A DNA stretch of 64,000 nucleotides from Bifidobacterium animalis subsp. animalis ATCC 25527 (GCF_000260715.1 NC_017834.1:1364001-1428000), one strand, 5' to 3'. Counted from the stretch's first letter, positions 42,489-53,300 are shown. Made by a program: numbers and translations. The notes: generated by a model not told the origin, from the letters alone.

Positions 42489-43691
42489 ATGCCTAAAGCT
42501 CTACTGTTGGAAAACATTCATCCACTCGCCGCGGAGAGCCTTCGCGCCCACGGGTTCGAAGTGGAGACCCGCAAGGGTGCGCTCTCCGAACGGGAACTCA
42601 TCGACGCGCTCGAGGGTGTCGACGTGCTTGGCGTGCGTTCCAAGACCACGGTGACCCGAGCGGTCATCGATGCACGCCCCACCTTGACCGCCATCGGCTG
42701 CTTCTGCATCGGCACGAACCAAGTGGACCTGAACCATGCCGCCAAGAACGGCATCGCCGTATTCAACGCACCATATTCGAACACGCGTTCCGTGGTGGAA
42801 CTGGTGATCTGCGACATCATATGCCTGATGCGACGCATCCCCGCCCACACACACCATATGAAGCATGGTGTATGGGACAAGTCCGCTTCCGGCTCCCATG
42901 AGGTTCGCGGCAAGACCCTCGGCATCATCGGCTACGGCAACATCGGTTCACAGCTCTCGGTGCTCGCCGAGGCGCTCGGCATGAGTGTCATCTTCTACGA
43001 CCTCGAGGAGAAACTCGCGCTCGGTAATGCACGTCGATGCGAAACGCTCAACGAGCTGCTCAACGAGGCAGACGCCGTGACCATCCATGTGGACGGCCGC
43101 AAGTCGAACACCGGCTTCTTCGGTGAGGAGCAATTCTCGCAGATGAAGCAGAACGCCATCTTCATCAACGCCTCCCGAGGCTTCGTCGTCGACCTCGATG
43201 CACTGAAGGAGCACCTGGATTCAGGGCATCTTTCAGGGGCCGCCATTGACGTGTTCCAGAACGAACCGAAGAAGACCGGCGACCCGTTCTCCACACCGCT
43301 GGCCGATGAGGACAACATGATCCTCACCCCGCACATCGGCGGTTCGACGCTGGAGGCGCAGGAGAACATCGCGCAGTTCGTTTCCCAAAGGCTTGAGGAT
43401 TATTGGTTCAAGGCATCGACCATGCTCTCCGTGAACCTGCCGCAAATCACCACCGGCCCCTGTAAAGGAGCGGCACGTATCGCCCATCTGCACGCCAACC
43501 TGCCGGGCGTGCTGGCCAAGGTGAACCAGGTGCTTGGCGAGCAGGACATCAACATTAGCGCACAAGCGCTCGGCACCGAGGGTGAAATCGGCTATGTGGT
43601 GACTGACGTGACCAAGTGTCCCGACGAGGTCACCATCGACGCGCTGGACGCCATCACCGGCACAATCCGCACCCGGGTCATCGAAAGCTGA
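42489..43691 (+). CDS. serA: D-3-phosphoglycerate dehydrogenase with ACT domain
   Basis: A 400-residue enzyme. The NAD-binding loop GIIGYGNIGSQLSVLAEALG, the catalytic arginine region (INASRGFVVDLDAL), the glutamate (DVFQNEP) and the histidine (LTPHIGGSTLEAQ) are in order. A C-terminal ACT domain (RIAHLHANLPGVLAKVNQVL) provides serine feedback. It commits 3-phosphoglycerate to serine synthesis. AAGGTGGGA lies before the ATG at 42489; the stop of the helicase gene is 10 nt upstream. The chain is the short (about 400-residue) SerA type, without an intervening ASB domain. Confidence 0.93.
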   Translation: MPKALLLENIHPLAAESLRAHGFEVETRKGALSERELIDALEGVDVLGVRSKTTVTRAVIDARPTLTAIGCFCIGTNQVDLNHAAKNGIAVFNAPYSNTRSVVELVICDIICLMRRIPAHTHHMKHGVWDKSASGSHEVRGKTLGIIGYGNIGSQLSVLAEALGMSVIFYDLEEKLALGNARRCETLNELLNEADAVTIHVDGRKSNTGFFGEEQFSQMKQNAIFINASRGFVVDLDALKEHLDSGHLSGAAIDVFQNEPKKTGDPFSTPLADEDNMILTPHIGGSTLEAQENIAQFVSQRLEDYWFKASTMLSVNLPQITTGPCKGAARIAHLHANLPGVLAKVNQVLGEQDINISAQALGTEGEIGYVVTDVTKCPDEVTIDALDAITGTIRTRVIES

Positions 43692-43701
43692 TATCCAGAG
43701 C

Positions 43702-43749
43702 TGATGCTGGTTTCCGCTTGCTCAGCTGGGCAAGCGGAAACCAGCATCA
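43702..43749. terminator. Bidirectional terminator between serA and nrdR
   Basis: A perfect 20-bp stem (43702-43721 with 43730-43749) with an 8-nt loop lies between the convergent serA and nrdR genes. Its right arm overlaps the nrdR stop codon. T-runs are weak on both sides. Confidence 0.8.
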
Positions 43750-44193
43750 TTCCGAATCCCTCAGCGCATCGATGGCGTGCTGGAAATCCTCGAGATCCTC
43801 GAAGTTCTGGTACACGCTGGCGAACCGCAAGTAGGCGACCTCGTCGAGGTCTTTCAGCGGCCTCAGAATCGCCTTGCCCACCTCGTCGGACGGAACCTGC
43901 GCCACGCCGCGGGCACGGAGGTCCTCCTCCACCTGCTGACCTAGCCGTTTCAGATCATCCTCGTGAATGGGTCTGCCCTGACATGCTTTGCGCACACCGG
44001 CAATGACCTTGTTCCTATCGAACTGTTCGACGTTGCCGGATCGCTTCTTCACCAACAGCATCGTGGTCTCAAGCGTACTGAAGCGTGCCCCGCAATTGGG
44101 GCATTCACGACGCCGGCGAATCGAGTGGCCGTCGTCGCTGATTCGGGTATCGATCACCTTGGTATCGGGATTCTGGCAGAAAGGACAATGCAT
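43747..44193 (-). CDS. nrdR: Transcriptional repressor NrdR
   Basis: A 148-residue protein. Zinc-ribbon cysteines C3, C6, C31 and C34 (CPFCQNPD and CPNCGARF) are followed by an ATP-cone domain ([20 protein letters not shown]). It represses ribonucleotide reductase genes when dATP is bound. The start at ATG 44193 gives MHCPFCQ; the frame extends upstream to 44262 without support. It is convergent with serA. Confidence 0.95.
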   Translation of the reverse strand: MHCPFCQNPDTKVIDTRISDDGHSIRRRRECPNCGARFSTLETTMLLVKKRSGNVEQFDRNKVIAGVRKACQGRPIHEDDLKRLGQQVEEDLRARGVAQVPSDEVGKAILRPLKDLDEVAYLRFASVYQNFEDLEDFQHAIDALRDSE

Positions 44194-44284
44194 ACTCCAA
44201 GAATAGCGCGCCCACGGCCCATGTTCGCATTGCCCCGAATGTATTTGCACATGAAATGCCATGCCATGACACTTGGCAGAGCAC

Positions 44285-44635
44285 TCACAGCGGAATCACC
44301 AGATGCTGACCTGCCTGAATGCTGCCCCCAGGCAGATTGTTCACCTGCTTGAGCCGTTCCACCCGCTGATAGGCACTGGACGAATCACCGGGGAACCTCG
44401 AAGCGATGCTCCACAACGAATCTCCGGGTTGCACCGTGTAGTGCACGACTTCCGAGGAAGCCGCCTCCGAAGGTACAGTGTTTTCACGCGCGCCAGCAGT
44501 CACACAGCACAGCGCGAAGCATGCCAGCATGGCCACCACCACGGCAAGAATGCGGTGATGTGCGCGAAGGAAGGAATTCCGATATCGCTCGTTCACCGTT
44601 TTCGCCTGCACCTGCACAATCGACTTCGAACGCAT
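44285..44635 (-). CDS. LysM-domain protein next to lexA; probable SOS cell-division suppressor
   Basis: A 116-residue protein. A basic N-terminus of about 27 residues is followed by a hydrophobic segment (28-48, [20 protein letters not shown]), either a signal anchor or a signal peptide. After a short linker comes one LysM domain, from about 65 to the end ([20 protein letters not shown] onward). GAAGGAGTGG precedes the ATG at 44635. It is divergent from lexA, with LexA boxes between the two. This is the arrangement of mycobacterial ChiZ (Rv2719c), corynebacterial DivS and Bacillus YneA, which stop division during DNA damage. The protein itself has only the LysM fold, so function is inferred from context. 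Confidence 0.75.
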   Translation of the reverse strand: MRSKSIVQVQAKTVNERYRNSFLRAHHRILAVVVAMLACFALCCVTAGARENTVPSEAASSEVVHYTVQPGDSLWSIASRFPGDSSSAYQRVERLKQVNNLPGGSIQAGQHLVIPL

Positions 44636-44645
44636 GACCACTCCT

Positions 44646-44661
44646 TCGAACAAATGTTCTA
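44646..44661. promoter_or_regulatory. LexA box 1
   Basis: TCGAACAAATGTTCTA matches the actinobacterial/Bacillus LexA box CGAAC-N4-GTTCG, with one deviation at the end. It overlaps the 5' leader and Shine-Dalgarno region of the LysM gene. Confidence 0.85.
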
Positions 44662-44674
44662 ACAGATGTAGCCC

Positions 44675-44703
44675 ATATTCGCACATCTGTTCGATGATGT
44701 CAA
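44675..44703 (-). promoter_or_regulatory. Promoter of the LysM gene
   Basis: On the minus strand, -35 TTGACA (44698-44703) and -10 GAATAT (44675-44680) are 17 bp apart. LexA box 2 fills the spacer. Confidence 0.75.
44679..44694. promoter_or_regulatory. LexA box 2
   Basis: TCGCACATCTGTTCGA matches the LexA box with one mismatch in the first half-site. It lies in the spacer of the LysM promoter. Confidence 0.8.
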
Positions 44704-44708
44704 TCCGT

Positions 44709-44724
44709 TCGAACATCTGTTTGA
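44709..44724. promoter_or_regulatory. LexA box 3
   Basis: TCGAACATCTGTTTGA fits the LexA box with one mismatch in the second half-site. It overlaps the -35 element of lexA, consistent with autorepression. Confidence 0.85.
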
Positions 44725-44749
44725 TTTTTCAGGCGTTTCGCGGTAGGGT
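44721..44749 (+). promoter_or_regulatory. Promoter of lexA
   Basis: TTGATT (44721-44726) and TAGGGT (44744-44749) are 17 bp apart, 23 nt before the lexA ATG. Confidence 0.6.
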
Positions 44750-44772
44750 ATGCACATAGGAAAGGACACGAC

Positions 44773-45468
44773 ATGAGCAACCTCGACGCACCCACGCCGG
44801 CCGGCGGCCGACCGAGCCTGGAATCCCTCACGCAACGGCAGCTGCAGGTACTCGATGCCATCCGCAAACTCTTGGAGAAGCAAGGGTTCGCGCCGTCGCT
44901 GCGGGAAATCGGCAAAGCCGCCAACCTCAAGAGCACATCATCGGTGCAGCATCAGCTCCATGCATTGGAAAGCAAAGGATTCATCCGCCGCGACCCCAAC
45001 AAAGGCCGGGCCATCGAGCTTGTTGAGACACAGGACGACACATCCGGCGGCAATCCCGTCGTTCCCTTCGACGGCATGGCTTTGGAACCATCCGACTTTC
45101 TCGACGTTCCTCTGGTCGGAGCCATCGCCGCAGGGCAGCCCATCACTGCCGAGCAGCATGTGGAGGATGTCATGCGTCTGCCTGTGCGGCTCACCGGAAC
45201 CGGCAATCTGTTCATGCTCGAGGTCAAAGGTGACTCGATGATCGACGCGGCCATATGCGACGGGGACTTCGTCGTCGTGCGTGAACAGCACAATGCAGAG
45301 AACGGCGACATTGTGGCCGCGCTGCTTGACGACGAGGCCACCGTGAAAACATTCCGGCAGGAGCACGGTCATACTTGGCTCATCCCCCACAATCCGAACT
45401 ATGCACCCATCGACGGCACCCATGCACAGATCATGGGCAAGGTCGTCACCGTACTGCGCAAAATCTGA
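44773..45468 (+). CDS. lexA: SOS repressor LexA
   Basis: A 231-residue repressor. The N-terminal winged helix has PSLREIGKAANLKSTSSVQH and HQLHALESKGFIRRD. The C-terminal peptidase-like domain has the self-cleavage bond A120-G121 in VGAIAAGQPI, the nucleophile S155 in KGDSMID and the general base K192 in EATVKTF. It blocks DNA-repair genes until RecA filament induces its cleavage. AGGAAAGGACACGAC lies before the ATG. It is controlled by the boxes upstream, so it autoregulates, and it shares them with the LysM gene. Confidence 0.97.
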   Translation: MSNLDAPTPAGGRPSLESLTQRQLQVLDAIRKLLEKQGFAPSLREIGKAANLKSTSSVQHQLHALESKGFIRRDPNKGRAIELVETQDDTSGGNPVVPFDGMALEPSDFLDVPLVGAIAAGQPITAEQHVEDVMRLPVRLTGTGNLFMLEVKGDSMIDAAICDGDFVVVREQHNAENGDIVAALLDDEATVKTFRQEHGHTWLIPHNPNYAPIDGTHAQIMGKVVTVLRKI

Positions 45469-45525
45469 CGAATCAATATTGCCGGAAGGAACCGGCGACT
45501 ACAGACTTACCCCTGTGTTGACCTA

Positions 45526-45572
45526 AATGGGACCCCCAAAGCACCTTGCCGCGGGGTCCCATTCATATTTCT
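45526..45572 (+). terminator. Terminator of lexA
   Basis: A perfect 11-bp stem (45526-45536 with 45553-45563) has a 16-nt loop and a T-rich tail (CATATTTCTT) about 57 nt after the lexA stop. Confidence 0.75.
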
Positions 45573-45662
45573 TGCCCTCTTTCCTACCCTCATATCGCCA
45601 TCCATTCCACATCGGGGACGCGTCCCATCTGCAGGCGACTCGATAGGGTCATAGCATGTCGT

Positions 45663-45815
45663 GGAATATGGTCGGTAGGTAAACGCGAATAGTACAAAAC
45701 GACCATACTTGGGCCAACTATGGTCGTTCAGCGAACGCATCCATCACTCAACGACCATAATCCTTCAAAGTATGGTCGTTTATGCAACAAGTCCGTCACG
45801 AAACGCCCATGGCAA
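45663..45815. repeat. Cluster 3 of the 52-bp palindromic repeat (3 units)
   Basis: TGGTCG cores lie at 45669, 45721 and 45773, again exactly 52 bp apart. Unit 2 has perfect 10-bp arms, TATGGTCGTT (45719-45728) and AACGACCATA (45750-45759). Unit 1 has 8-bp arms, and unit 3 has one mismatch in the right arm. It lies between the convergent lexA and the cation efflux gene and fills most of the gap 45573-45844. Confidence 0.85.
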
Positions 45816-45844
45816 CCGCTCCGCCAATCTGCGTACGGCGGCGA

Positions 45845-46777
45845 TCATTCATGGATCTGCCCCACGTCGACGTTCGAATACCCCTCCGGTTCCAACTGGA
45901 ACGTGGTATGCGCGATCGACACCGGGAAATGCTGTCGCGTGCAATCCTGCAGCTGTCTGAGCACCTCGCCCGCCTGGGTCATGGTCAGATTGGGCTCAAC
46001 AATGACGTGCGCGGTGAGAATGGGCATGCCGGTGGAGACGACGCTCGCATGCAGATCATGCACGGCCAGAACGTGCGGCACGCCCAACAAGTGCTCACGC
46101 ACCTTGTCGAGATCGAGACCATCCGGCGTCTCCTCGAGCAACACGCGCATCGCATGGTGGAGCAGCCCGTAGGCCCGCGGAATCATCAGCAATGCGATCA
46201 GCGCGCCGGCGATGGCGTCGAATCCGCTCCAACCCGTGCACATGAGCACAATGCTCGAGATGATCACCGCAACCGAGCCAAGCGCATCATTGCACACCTC
46301 GAGGAACGCGGCGCGCATATTCATGTTGTCATTCGACTGTGCGCGCAACACGAACATGGATCCGATATTCGAAGCCAAGCCGAGAATGCCGAAGAACAAC
46401 AGCAACCGAACATCGTGCACCGACTCCGATTGCACACCGGTGAGCCTGAGCACCGCCTCGATGAGCGCATACAGGCCCACGAACATGAGCACCAGTCCTC
46501 CACCGGCGGCGGTGATGATCTCCAGACGGGCCCAGCCCCACGTCTTCGACTTGTCGGGCTTGCGACGCATGAGCGCGGCCGTGACGGTCGATGCGGTGAG
46601 CACGGCGACATCGGTGGTCATATGCCCCGCATCAACCAACAACGCCAAGGAACCGGTGAGCGCAGCACCCACGACCTCGGCCACCAGGATCGTAGCCGTC
46701 AGCACCAAGGTGACCATGAGTCGTTTGAAGTGCCCTCCGGTGCCGTTCACCGGTGCGTGGGAATGCTCGTGCGCCAT
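45845..46777 (-). CDS. Cation diffusion facilitator (CzcD-type heavy-metal efflux protein)
   Basis: A 310-residue membrane protein. A histidine-rich start (MAHEHSHAP) precedes about six membrane segments. The metal-binding aspartate-histidine pairs of the CDF family are visible in LLVDAGHMTTDVAVL and EVCNDALGSVAVI. A cytoplasmic C-terminal domain follows (GVPHVLAVHDLHASVV). It exports Zn, Co or related divalent metals by proton exchange; the exact metal is unknown. The ATG at 46777 has GGGAGAG 2-4 nt upstream; a longer frame to 46837 lacks support. The repeat cluster lies past its 3' end. Confidence 0.88.
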   Translation of the reverse strand: MAHEHSHAPVNGTGGHFKRLMVTLVLTATILVAEVVGAALTGSLALLVDAGHMTTDVAVLTASTVTAALMRRKPDKSKTWGWARLEIITAAGGGLVLMFVGLYALIEAVLRLTGVQSESVHDVRLLLFFGILGLASNIGSMFVLRAQSNDNMNMRAAFLEVCNDALGSVAVIISSIVLMCTGWSGFDAIAGALIALLMIPRAYGLLHHAMRVLLEETPDGLDLDKVREHLLGVPHVLAVHDLHASVVSTGMPILTAHVIVEPNLTMTQAGEVLRQLQDCTRQHFPVSIAHTTFQLEPEGYSNVDVGQIHE

Positions 46778-46839
46778 CTCTCTCCCATATTCTCGTGTCA
46801 AGTGGTGTATCCAGTATGCGCCGGGCATCCGTGACACGC

Positions 46840-46873
46840 CAGAAAAAGAAATGCCGCCGGAAAACCGGCGGCA
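46840..46873 (-). terminator. Terminator of ldh
   Basis: A perfect 9-bp GC stem (46852-46860 with 46865-46873) closes on a 4-nt loop. It is followed on the minus strand by ATTTCTTTTTC. Confidence 0.9.
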
Positions 46874-46889
46874 CTCATATCATCGCGAA

Positions 46890-47864
<975 letters not shown>

Positions 47865-47916
47865 TCATACTACCCGCTTATGGCGGGATTCACATATCTT
47901 TCACCTGTACTTTAGC

Positions 47917-47955
47917 AGAATCGCGCCACAGCGGTGCCTCTCGCGATTCTTTTTA
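47917..47955 (+). terminator. Plus-strand terminator-like hairpin upstream of ldh
   Basis: A 9-bp stem (47917-47925 with 47942-47950) is followed by TTTTTAT on the plus strand. Both flanking genes run on the minus strand, so the hairpin is on the wrong strand for them. It may end an antisense or small RNA. Confidence 0.4.
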
Positions 47956-48026
47956 TAGTTCAACGCGAACACGATACGAGCATGTTTCAACGAGCTGTAT
48001 ACACCACAGCATCGGTGTGATCTGCA

Positions 48027-49547
48027 TCACTCCCCGGTATCCCCGTGCTCCGGGGCATTCGGCTCGTGCAGGGCCACGTCCATGATTCGCGCCGCCAGTC
48101 TTTCGTCCACGAAAGCCTGCAGCATAATGCCGTCATCGCGGTATTCCAGCGACTCCAGACGCCCATACTCGCGGACCTTCGCCAGCAACGACCCCTCGGT
48201 GTACGGCAGCAACGCCTCGACATGCACATCCGGATCGACGAGCATCGACTCGACGTCGGCACGCAATGCGTCCACGCCCTCGCCAGTCGCAGACGAAGCG
48301 ATATGCGCATCGGGTGCGAGCGCATGCAGACGCTCGCGTTTGGCGTCGTCAATGAGGTCGGCCTTGTTGAACACGGTGATCACCGGCAGCCGCTCCACAC
48401 CGTCTATGGTCTGCAGCACCTCGTTCACCGCGTCGATCTGAGAGAACGGATCGGGGTGCGAGGCATCGACCACGTGCACGATGAGGTCGGCATCGGCAAT
48501 CTCCTCAAGCGTCGATTTGAACGCCTCCACCAGATTCGTGGGCAGGCGGCGCACAAAACCGACGGTGTCCACATAGGCATAGAGTCGGCCGTCGCGCGTC
48601 TGCGTGCGGCGCACCGCCGTGTCGAGGGTGGCGAACAGCGCGTTCTCCACCAGTTCGGTCGAACCCGTCAGCCGGTTGGTCAGCGACGATTTGCCGGCAT
48701 TCGTGTAGCCGACGACGGCGATGGTGGGCAATCCGTAACGTCGGCGTGATCCGCGCTTGACCTCGCGCGTGCCCGACATCTCCTTGATCTGCTTGCGCAG
48801 TCTCGCGATGCGAGTGCGGATCACACGACGGTCCATCTCGATCTTCGTCTCGCCCGGGCCGCGGGAGCCGATGCCGGCGTCGGCACCGGCGGCACGTCCG
48901 CCCGCCTGCCGTGACAATGCGGCGCCCCAACCGCGCAGACGCGGCAGCATGTACTGCAACTGCGCGAGCTCCACCTGGGCCTTGCCTTCACGAGAGGTGG
49001 CATGCTGTGCGAAGATGTCGAGGATCACCGCGGTGCGATCCACCACCTTGACATGGGTCAGATCCTCCAAGGCACGCCGTTGGCTCGGCGGCAGGTCGGC
49101 GTCCACGATGATCGTGTCCGCGTCGTTCGCGGCGACGATGTCCGCTATCTCACGCGCCTTGCCGGAACCCACATATGACGTCCCATCAGGCCGTGACCGC
49201 TGCTGCAGCACGCCGTCGCACACCTCGGCGCCCGCCGTCTCGGCGAGTGCGGCGAGCTCGCGCAACGACTCCTCGGCCTGCGCGAGCGTCCACTCCCGGG
49301 AAGACCACACCCCCACCAATACGACCTTCTCCAGTCGAACCTTGCGGTATTCGACCTCGGTGACGTCTTCGAGCTCTCCCAGACCGGCCACATGCTTGAG
49401 CTCGTTGTGCCCTTCACGCTCGCGCCAGGTCTCGTCCTCACCCTGCCAGCCGGCGTGGTCGTCGTCGAGCAGCACCTGCGACTTCCCGTCGAGCACGTTC
49501 TGCGAATCTGTGGTCTGCGGATCCTCGGTATATCTCGGGTTGCCCAT
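48027..49547 (-). CDS. hflX: Ribosome-associated GTPase HflX
   Basis: A 506-residue GTPase. An N-terminal HflX domain (DLPPSQRRALEDLTHVKVVD) is followed by a helical linker (KIEMDRRVIRTRIARLRKQI) and the G-domain. Its P-loop is GYTNAGKSSLTN, G3 is DTVGFVRRLP and G4 is FNKADLID. It splits or rescues stalled ribosomes in stress. The start at ATG 49547 (MGNPRYTED) is preferred; upstream to 49598 there is only an open frame. The N-terminal 80 residues are acidic and lengthened relative to the E. coli protein. It is divergent from the methyltransferase gene. Confidence 0.93.
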   Translation of the reverse strand: MGNPRYTEDPQTTDSQNVLDGKSQVLLDDDHAGWQGEDETWREREGHNELKHVAGLGELEDVTEVEYRKVRLEKVVLVGVWSSREWTLAQAEESLRELAALAETAGAEVCDGVLQQRSRPDGTSYVGSGKAREIADIVAANDADTIIVDADLPPSQRRALEDLTHVKVVDRTAVILDIFAQHATSREGKAQVELAQLQYMLPRLRGWGAALSRQAGGRAAGADAGIGSRGPGETKIEMDRRVIRTRIARLRKQIKEMSGTREVKRGSRRRYGLPTIAVVGYTNAGKSSLTNRLTGSTELVENALFATLDTAVRRTQTRDGRLYAYVDTVGFVRRLPTNLVEAFKSTLEEIADADLIVHVVDASHPDPFSQIDAVNEVLQTIDGVERLPVITVFNKADLIDDAKRERLHALAPDAHIASSATGEGVDALRADVESMLVDPDVHVEALLPYTEGSLLAKVREYGRLESLEYRDDGIMLQAFVDERLAARIMDVALHEPNAPEHGDTGE

Positions 49548-49677
49548 GCGGCCCCCGTTCTCGAATATGGTCAAAAGCGCCTTTCTTTTGAACTGCAAGC
49601 GTTCTTATATCATGGTACGTATAGTGAACAAGACAGGTACGGCAAATATTTCAGTATTTCATGGAAACGGGGATGTC

Positions 49678-50307
49678 ATGGGCAAGTCGAACGGCACGGC
49701 GAACGAACAGTACTTCAGCTCCGCGCCACAGTCCGCCGATGTACGCAAGACACTCGAGGTAACATTGCGCGACCATCCGGTCACCGTCGAGACATCCAAT
49801 GGCGTCTTCTCAACGCACCGCGTGGATCTTGGCACCTCCGTGCTGCTCCGGCATGCGCCCATGCCCCCGCTTGAGGGCACGTTCCTCGATCTCGGTTGTG
49901 GCTGGGGTGCCATCGCGCTCGCGCTCGCATTGGAATCGCCGGAGGCCACCGTATACGCGGTCGACATCAACGAGCGAGCGATCGCACTGACACGTAGCAA
50001 CGCCCAGGCGAACGGCTGCGGGAATATTCACGCCGGCGCTGCGGCTGTAGTACCTGGTGACGTGCGCTTCGACGTAATCTGGTCGAACCCTCCGATCCGC
50101 ATCGGCAAGGAAGCGCTCCACGAACTGCTCATGGAGTGGCTTCCGCGCCTCGCCTCCGGCGGCCATGCCTATTTGGTGGTGCAGCGCAATCTGGGCTCCG
50201 ATTCGCTCATCCCCTGGCTCGCCGAACATCTCGGCGACGGCTACGAAGTGGGCAAATACGCCAGTTCGAAGGGCTACCGGGTGATTGACGTGCATAAGCT
50301 CGCCTAG
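49678..50307 (+). CDS. Class I methyltransferase, RsmC/RlmG-like
   Basis: A 209-residue protein with the MTS small-domain methyltransferase fold. The SAM loop FLDLGCGWGAIALALA is followed by the acidic strand VYAVDINERA and the catalytic motif SNPPIRIG, the N-P-P-[YF] equivalent. Proteins of this type (RsmC, RlmG) methylate guanines in rRNA. ACGGGGATG precedes the ATG at 49678; the frame continues upstream to 48757 but is antisense to hflX. hrpA begins 44 nt downstream, so the two may be an RNA-metabolism operon. Its exact target cannot be told. Confidence 0.87.
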   Translation: MGKSNGTANEQYFSSAPQSADVRKTLEVTLRDHPVTVETSNGVFSTHRVDLGTSVLLRHAPMPPLEGTFLDLGCGWGAIALALALESPEATVYAVDINERAIALTRSNAQANGCGNIHAGAAAVVPGDVRFDVIWSNPPIRIGKEALHELLMEWLPRLASGGHAYLVVQRNLGSDSLIPWLAEHLGDGYEVGKYASSKGYRVIDVHKLA

Positions 50308-50350
50308 CACAGCGCAATACCTGAACACCGATTATCTTCAGAAAGACGTT

Positions 50351-53300
50351 ATGAAATTCGAATACCCCGATCAGCTGCCTGTCTCGGCCGCGCGCGAAGC
50401 CATTGCCAATGCGGTGCGTTCCAGCCAGGTGGTGATCATCTCCGGGCAGACCGGTTCCGGCAAGACCACGCAGCTGCCGAAGATCCTGCTCGAACTCGGT
50501 CGCGGCTCGCATGGCAAGCAGATTGTGCACACGCAGCCACGCCGTCTCGCCGCGCGCACCGTGGCCGAACGCATCGCCGATGAGATGGGCGTGCACCTGG
50601 GCGACGAAATCGGCTACCAGGTGCGGTTCACCGACGAAAGCTCGCCGAAGACACGCCTGCGCGTGGTCACCGACGGCATTCTGCTCGCGCAGATCCAACG
50701 CGATCCGAAACTGACACGCTATGACACGATCATCATCGACGAGGCGCACGAACGCAGTCTCAACATAGACTTCCTGCTCGGCTATCTCACCGCCCTGCTG
50801 CCGTTGCGCCGCGACCTGAAGCTCATCATCACCTCCGCGACGATCGATTCGGTGAAGTTCCAGAAGCATTTCGAAGACGCACTGCACACCAAGGTGCCGG
50901 TGATCGAGGTCTCCGGCCGCACGTACCCGGTCACGATCTGCTATGAGCCGCTGGGAGGCACCCCCGCGCTGATGAGGCATGTTCCCGGGTTCGCGGACGG
51001 AACGTCCGGCGACGACATCACGAACCCGGACGCCGAGGCAATGGACATGCCCACCGCGGTCGCGCGCGCATGCACCGAATTGGCGATTCTCTCCACGCAC
51101 GACCAAGGGCCACGCGACATTCTCGTGTTCGCCTCCGGCGAGCGCGACATCCGCGACTTCGAGCAGGCGCTCCGCCATCATTTCGGCCCGCGTGCCGCCG
51201 ACATGCGCAGGCCGGACGCCATTGAGATCGTGCCGCTGTTCGCACGTCTGAGCGCCAAGGAACAGCATCGTGTGTTCGAACCGCATACGCACCAGCGCAT
51301 CGTCATCGCCACGAACGTGGCCGAGACGTCGCTCACGGTGCCAGGCATACGCTATGTGGTGGATCCGGGTAACGCGCGTATCTCGCGCTATTCGAAGCAG
51401 GCGAAGGTACAGCGGCTGCCCATCGAGCCGATCTCACAGGCAAGTGCCGATCAGCGTTCGGGCCGCTGCGGCCGCATCGCCGACGGCATTGCGATCCGTC
51501 TGTATTCGAGTGAGGATTACGAGTCACGCCCGCGTTTCACCGAGCCGGAGATTCTGCGCACATCGCTCGGCGCGGTCGTGCTGCACATGCTCTCGGTGGG
51601 CGTGGCGAAGACGGCGGAGGACATCACCGATTTCGGATTCATCGACCCGCCTGACATCAAGGCGGTTTCCGACGGCATCAACGAACTCACCGAATTGCGT
51701 GCGATCTCTCGCAAACGCGGCGTCATGCAACTGACGCACACCGGGCGCCAGCTTGCGCGCATACCGATTGACGTGCGTCTGGGCCGCATGGTGATCGAGG
51801 CCGGCCGCTCCACCACACCGAACACCTTGGCCGCCGTGCTCGTCGTCGTGGCGTTCCTGAGCCTGCAGGATCCGCGTGAACGCCCCGAGGAGAAGCGCGA
51901 GGATGCGGATCGCATCCACAACCGCTACGCCGACGAGACCAGTGATTTTCTCACCGCACTGAACATATGGGACCGCGCATATGGGGCGGATGGCGAGATG
52001 AGCAGCCATGCACTGCGCAGGCTGTGCAAGACTGAATACCTGCATTTCCTGCGTATGCGCCAGTGGAGGGATCTCGTCTCGCAGCTGCGCGAACTGTGCC
52101 GCGAACTCAAGTTCAATGTGGGCGAACCGATTCCGGTGTCGCGACCGCCGCGTGAGATCCGGGAACTGCCGATCAACCAGCAGGCTGCGCATTCGCTCGC
52201 CTGTTCATGGGACAGTCAAGGCATTCACACTTCCATGTTGGCCGGTCTCCTCTCGATGATGGGCATGCAGGTCGTGCATGAGCCGAAGGCGTCCGATTTC
52301 ACCGGTCTCAAGGGTGCCGCCCGAGCGCGGGCGATGAAACGTGCACAGAAGATGGCGAAGAACGATTACTTGGGTGCGCGAGGCACGCATTTCGCGATTT
52401 TCCCGGCGTCGGCACTCTCGAAATCCACGCCGAGCTGGGTGATGAGCACCGAACTCGTGCAGACGAGCCGGCTGTGGGCGCGCTACTGCGCTGCGATCGA
52501 CCCTGCGTGGGCGGAGCCGCTCGCCGGCAATCTGACCCGCACCACGTATGCGAACCCGCACTGGTCCGCCTCACGTGGCTCCGCAGTGGCGGAATCGAAT
52601 GTGCTGCTGTATGGGCTGCCCATCGTGCAGGGGCGCACCGTGCAGTGGGGGCGCATCAACCCGCTCGAGGCACGTGATTTCCTGATTCGTCAGGGACTTG
52701 TGGAAGGTGAGATTCAGCAGCGGTTCGCGCACGACGAGTTCATCGACGCCAACCGGGCGGTCATCGAGGAGGCTCAGGAGGAGTCGAATCGCACACGTCA
52801 GGTGGCGCAGACGGTGAGCGACGAGGATCTGTACGATTTCTATAACGAGGTGATCCCGAACACGGTGACCTGCGTGGCTGACCTGGCGAAATGGTGGAAG
52901 GGCGAATTTGAGGCTCACCCGCATCTGCTTGATTTCGACCCGTCCAAGGTAGAGCGGCTCCTCGACCAGGAATCGGTGAGCATGGAGGACTTCCCCGACC
53001 ACTGGGTCACCGTCGGTTCCGACGAACGTGTGATCGAGCTGCGGCTGAGCTACGTTTACGACACGCACGATCCGGCGGACGGCGTCACCGTGCACATTCC
53101 GCTCGGCGTGCTCTCACGCATCTCGGCACCGCAGTTCAGCTGGAATGTGCCCGGGCTGCGTCATGAGCTCATTGTGGCGATGATCAAGGCATTGCCGAAG
53201 GCGCTGCGCGTGCAGTTCGTGCCGGCGCCAGACACCGCGACGAAGATCGAGGACTGGATCGACTCCCATTTCGAATCCGACCCGGGTTCCGGCACACTGG

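Noticed and set aside
45507..45740. 77-codon minus-strand frame near lexA
   Set aside because: It spans the lexA terminator and repeat unit 1 and has no start signal.
48757..49677. Long upstream extension of the methyltransferase gene
   Set aside because: It is antisense to hflX, Ser/Arg-rich and without domain; the methyltransferase fold begins at 49678.
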